From NCBI GenBank assembly GCA_036393335.1, contig DASWHD010000199.1:1-6775 (forward strand): DNA of 6,775 nt, given 5' to 3'. Shown here piece by piece: positions 4,358 through 6,775 of the stretch. This DNA is from DASWHD01 sp036393335. GTDB lineage: Bacteria; CG2-30-53-67; CG2-30-70-394. Below the pieces are notes generated by a model, which saw only the letters and a list, made by a program, of their open reading frames with translations, was not told where the DNA came from and did not search any database. Every line of letters starts with the position of its first letter. Within the stretch, counting starts at the first letter, position 1. A program made the position numbers and the translations under genes.

Positions 4358-6775
4358 ATGCGCAAGAAACTGGTCCTGGTCGGCAACGGGATGGCCGGCG
4401 TCCGTGCCCTCGAGGAGCTGCTGAAGCTGGCGCCCGAGGCGTATGACATCACCGTCTTCGGCGCCGAGCCGTACGGTAACTACAACCGCATCCTCCTCTC
4501 CCCGGTCCTCGCCGGGGAGAAGCGCATCGACGAGATCATGCTCAACGACGAGGCGTGGTATGCGGCCAACGGCATCACCCTGCACAAGGGCAAGACCGTG
4601 GTGGAGATCGATCGCGCCGCCCGGCGGGTGGTGGCCTACGACGGTACCGTCGCGCTGTACGATCGCCTGCTCCTTGCCACCGGCTCGGTGCCCATCGTCC
4701 TGCCGGTGCCGGGCCACGACCTGGAGGGGGTAGTCACCTTCCGCGACATCCGCGACGTGGACCGGATGCTGGAGATCGCCGCCACCCACCGCCGCGCGGT
4801 GGTGATCGGCGGCGGCCTGCTGGGCCTGGAGGCGGCCAACGGCCTGCGCCGGCAGGGCATGGAGGTCACCGTCCTGCACCTGATGGAGACCTTGATGGAG
4901 CGCCAGCTCGACGGGACCGCCGCCGGCATGTTACGCGCCTCCCTGGAGGCTACCGGCCTGCGCTTCCTCATGCCGGCGCGGACCGAGGCGATCCTGGGCA
5001 ATGGCCGGGTGCGTGCGGTCCACCTGGCGGATGGCACGGAGATCGCAGCCGACCTGGTGGTGATGGCGGTGGGCATCCGCCCCAACACGGAGCTTGCCGA
5101 GCACGCCGGCCTCTACTGCGAGCGCGGCGTGGTGGTCAACGACACCTTGCAGACCTACGACCCGTGCATCTATGCCCTCGGCGAGTGCGTGCAACACCGC
5201 AGCACCACCTACGGCCTGGTGGCGCCGCTCTTCGAGCAGGCCAAGGTGTGTGCCAACCACCTGGCCGGTCTCGGCTACTGGCGCTACGAGGGGTCGCAGA
5301 CCTCCACCAAGCTCAAGGTCACCGGCATCGACCTATTCTCCGCCGGCAACTACCTGGGGGACGACTCCACCGACGAGATCTACTTCAAGGACCTGTCGGG
5401 CGGCGTCTACAAGAAGCTGGTGCTGCACGACAACCGCATCGTCGGCGCCGTGCTGTACGGCGATACGGTGGACGGCTCCTGGTACTTCCAGCTCATGCGC
5501 GAGCGGGCGGACGTCTCCGACCTGCGCGACCACCTGCTGTTCGGCCAGGCCCACCTGGGCGACTCGGGCCACGGCGACGTGAGCCGCGCGGCGGCCATGG
5601 CCGACGACCAGGAGGTGTGCGGCTGCAACGGCGTGTGCAAGGGCGAGATCATCCAGGCGATCACCGCCAAGGGGCTGTTCACCCTGGAGGACGTCCGCGC
5701 CCACACCAAGGCCTCCTCGTCCTGCGGTTCGTGCACCGCCCTGGTGGAGCAGATCCTCGCCCACACCCTGGGTGGCGAGTACTCGGCACCGGAGGTGAAG
5801 CCGGTGTGCAAGTGCACCGACTACACCCACGACCAGGTGCGCAAGGCGATCCGCGAGCACTCCCTGAAGAGCCTCGCGGCGGTGATGCACTTCCTGGAGT
5901 GGCAGAGCCCCGACGGCTGCGCGGCGTGCCGCCCGGCCCTCAACTTCTATCTCCTGGCGGCGTGGCCCGGCGAGTATCACGACGAGGCCCAGTCGCGCTT
6001 CGTCAACGAGCGGGTGCACGCCAACATCCAGAAGGACGGCAGCTACTCGGTGGTGCCGCGGGTGTTCGGCGGCATTACCAACCCGGCGCAGCTCCGCGCC
6101 CTGGCCGACGTGGCGGAGAAGTACCAGGTGCCGGAGGTGAAGTTCACCGGCGGCTCGCGCGTCGACATGCTCGGGGTGAAAAAGGAGCAGCTCCCGGCGA
6201 TCTGGGCCGACCTCGCCGCCGCCGGCTTCGTCTCCGGCCACGCCTATGGCAAGGCGGTGCGCACGGTGAAGTGCTGCGTGGGCTCCGACTGGTGCCGCTT
6301 CGGCACCCAGGACTCCACCACCATGGCGATCGCGATCGAGAAGATGACCTGGGGGTCGTGGACGCCACACAAGGTCAAGATGGGGGTGTCGGGCTGCCCG
6401 CGGAACTGCGCGGAGGCGACCATCAAGGACCTCGGCGTGGTGGCGGTGGAGTCCGGCTGGGAGATCCACGTGGGCGGCAACGGCGGGGTGAAGGTGCGCG
6501 CCACCGACCTGCTCTGCCACGTGACGACCATGGTGGAGGTGCTCGAATACACCGGCGCCTATCTGCAGCTCTACCGCGAAGAAGCACGCTACCTGGAGCG
6601 CACCGCGCCGTGGATCGAACGCGTCGGCCTGTCCTATGTGAAGGAGCGGCTGGTGGCCGACGCGGCGGGACGGCGCGCCCTGCACGAGCGCTTCCTCGCT
6701 TCCCAGGTCTTCGCTCAACAAGACCCGTGGGGCGCACGCGGCACCGCCGGCGTGGACCGCCACGAGTTCACTCCC
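4358..6775 (+). CDS. nirB: Assimilatory NADH-nitrite reductase large subunit NirB (3' end missing)
   Basis: The first 806 codons of a protein usually near 850 residues (E. coli NirB is 847); no stop is reached. It reduces nitrite to ammonium with NADH in the cytoplasm. Domains in order: FAD-binding fold with GNGMAG (9-14); NADH-binding fold with GGGLLG (151-156); a BFD-type [2Fe-2S] module with C421, C423, C456 and C459; a second Cys module with C484, C486, C521 and C524; a nitrite/sulfite reductase ferredoxin-like half-domain (about 558-620); and the siroheme/[4Fe-4S] domain (about 634-770) with C640-x5-C646 and C680-x3-C684. All cofactor ligands are therefore present, and the electron path NADH, FAD, iron-sulfur, siroheme looks intact. 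The ATG is fixed by GGAGGG. It diverges from the transporter gene and has its own sigma-54 promoter. The small subunit gene nirD would be expected just outside the window. No frameshift is seen. Confidence 0.97.
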   Translation, partial: MRKKLVLVGNGMAGVRALEELLKLAPEAYDITVFGAEPYGNYNRILLSPVLAGEKRIDEIMLNDEAWYAANGITLHKGKTVVEIDRAARRVVAYDGTVALYDRLLLATGSVPIVLPVPGHDLEGVVTFRDIRDVDRMLEIAATHRRAVVIGGGLLGLEAANGLRRQGMEVTVLHLMETLMERQLDGTAAGMLRASLEATGLRFLMPARTEAILGNGRVRAVHLADGTEIAADLVVMAVGIRPNTELAEHAGLYCERGVVVNDTLQTYDPCIYALGECVQHRSTTYGLVAPLFEQAKVCANHLAGLGYWRYEGSQTSTKLKVTGIDLFSAGNYLGDDSTDEIYFKDLSGGVYKKLVLHDNRIVGAVLYGDTVDGSWYFQLMRERADVSDLRDHLLFGQAHLGDSGHGDVSRAAAMADDQEVCGCNGVCKGEIIQAITAKGLFTLEDVRAHTKASSSCGSCTALVEQILAHTLGGEYSAPEVKPVCKCTDYTHDQVRKAIREHSLKSLAAVMHFLEWQSPDGCAACRPALNFYLLAAWPGEYHDEAQSRFVNERVHANIQKDGSYSVVPRVFGGITNPAQLRALADVAEKYQVPEVKFTGGSRVDMLGVKKEQLPAIWADLAAAGFVSGHAYGKAVRTVKCCVGSDWCRFGTQDSTTMAIAIEKMTWGSWTPHKVKMGVSGCPRNCAEATIKDLGVVAVESGWEIHVGGNGGVKVRATDLLCHVTTMVEVLEYTGAYLQLYREEARYLERTAPWIERVGLSYVKERLVADAAGRRALHERFLASQVFAQQDPWGARGTAGVDRHEFTP

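Noticed and set aside
4137..4424. Possible small protein between the divergent promoters and nirB
   Set aside because: It overlaps the sigma-54 promoter and the nirB start in another frame, and its composition is unremarkable.
3977..4879. 300-codon minus-strand frame crossing the divergent promoter region and the nirB start
   Set aside because: It would run through both sigma-54 promoters and the enhancer and has no family features.
5333..6763. 476-codon open frame on the minus strand inside nirB
   Set aside because: It lies entirely opposite well-matched NirB domains, is rich in His, Arg, Ala and Val, and shows no recognisable motif.

Overview
The window is GC-rich, densely coding DNA from a proteobacterium. 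Gammaproteobacteria is most likely, from the nitrate-assimilation gene set, the sigma-54 promoters and two intergenic repeat types I associate with sulfur-oxidising and phototrophic Gammaproteobacteria; the genus cannot be fixed. The core is a nitrate/nitrite assimilation locus arranged around one divergent control region.

Layout from left to right. (1) Positions 47-427 (minus): a small DUF488/YeaO-family protein, probably unrelated to the nitrate module. (2) Positions 428-610: a gene-free spacer holding a long inverted repeat with perfect 16-base arms and a run of roughly 8-base CTTTGCG-type tandem units. (3) Positions 611-2350 (minus): a membrane-anchored fusion of a PP2C-type phosphatase and a Hanks-type Ser/Thr kinase. 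(4) Positions 2351-2544: a spacer with a GC-rich hairpin; the kinase reading frame also runs open through this spacer to a GTG that overlaps the transporter stop. (5) Positions 2545-4014 (minus): a NarK/NasA-family nitrate/nitrite transporter of the major facilitator superfamily. (6) Positions 4015-4357: the divergent regulatory region. (7) Positions 4358-6775 (plus, cut by the window edge): nirB, the large subunit of the NADH-dependent assimilatory nitrite reductase.

The strongest non-coding result is in the divergent region. It holds a textbook sigma-54 (-24/-12) promoter in each direction: TGGCAC-N5-TTGCA facing the transporter and TGGCAT-N5-TTGCT facing nirB. Between them lie two 17-bp TGC-N11-GCA sites with centres 33 bp apart. 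They are the same motif (TGC-N8-TGGGCA) in opposite orientations, as expected for an NtrC-type enhancer shared by both promoters.

Working model: under nitrogen limitation an NtrC-like activator at the shared enhancer drives sigma-54 transcription both ways. This makes the transporter with its kinase/phosphatase partner on one side, and NirB (probably followed by nirD and a nitrate reductase gene outside the window) on the other. Placement of a kinase/phosphatase next to the transporter and nirB is also known from Pseudomonas aeruginosa (PA1781-PA1783) and suggests post-translational control of nitrate uptake or reduction. The window therefore holds a recognisable system with an under-described regulatory enzyme rather than a wholly new one.
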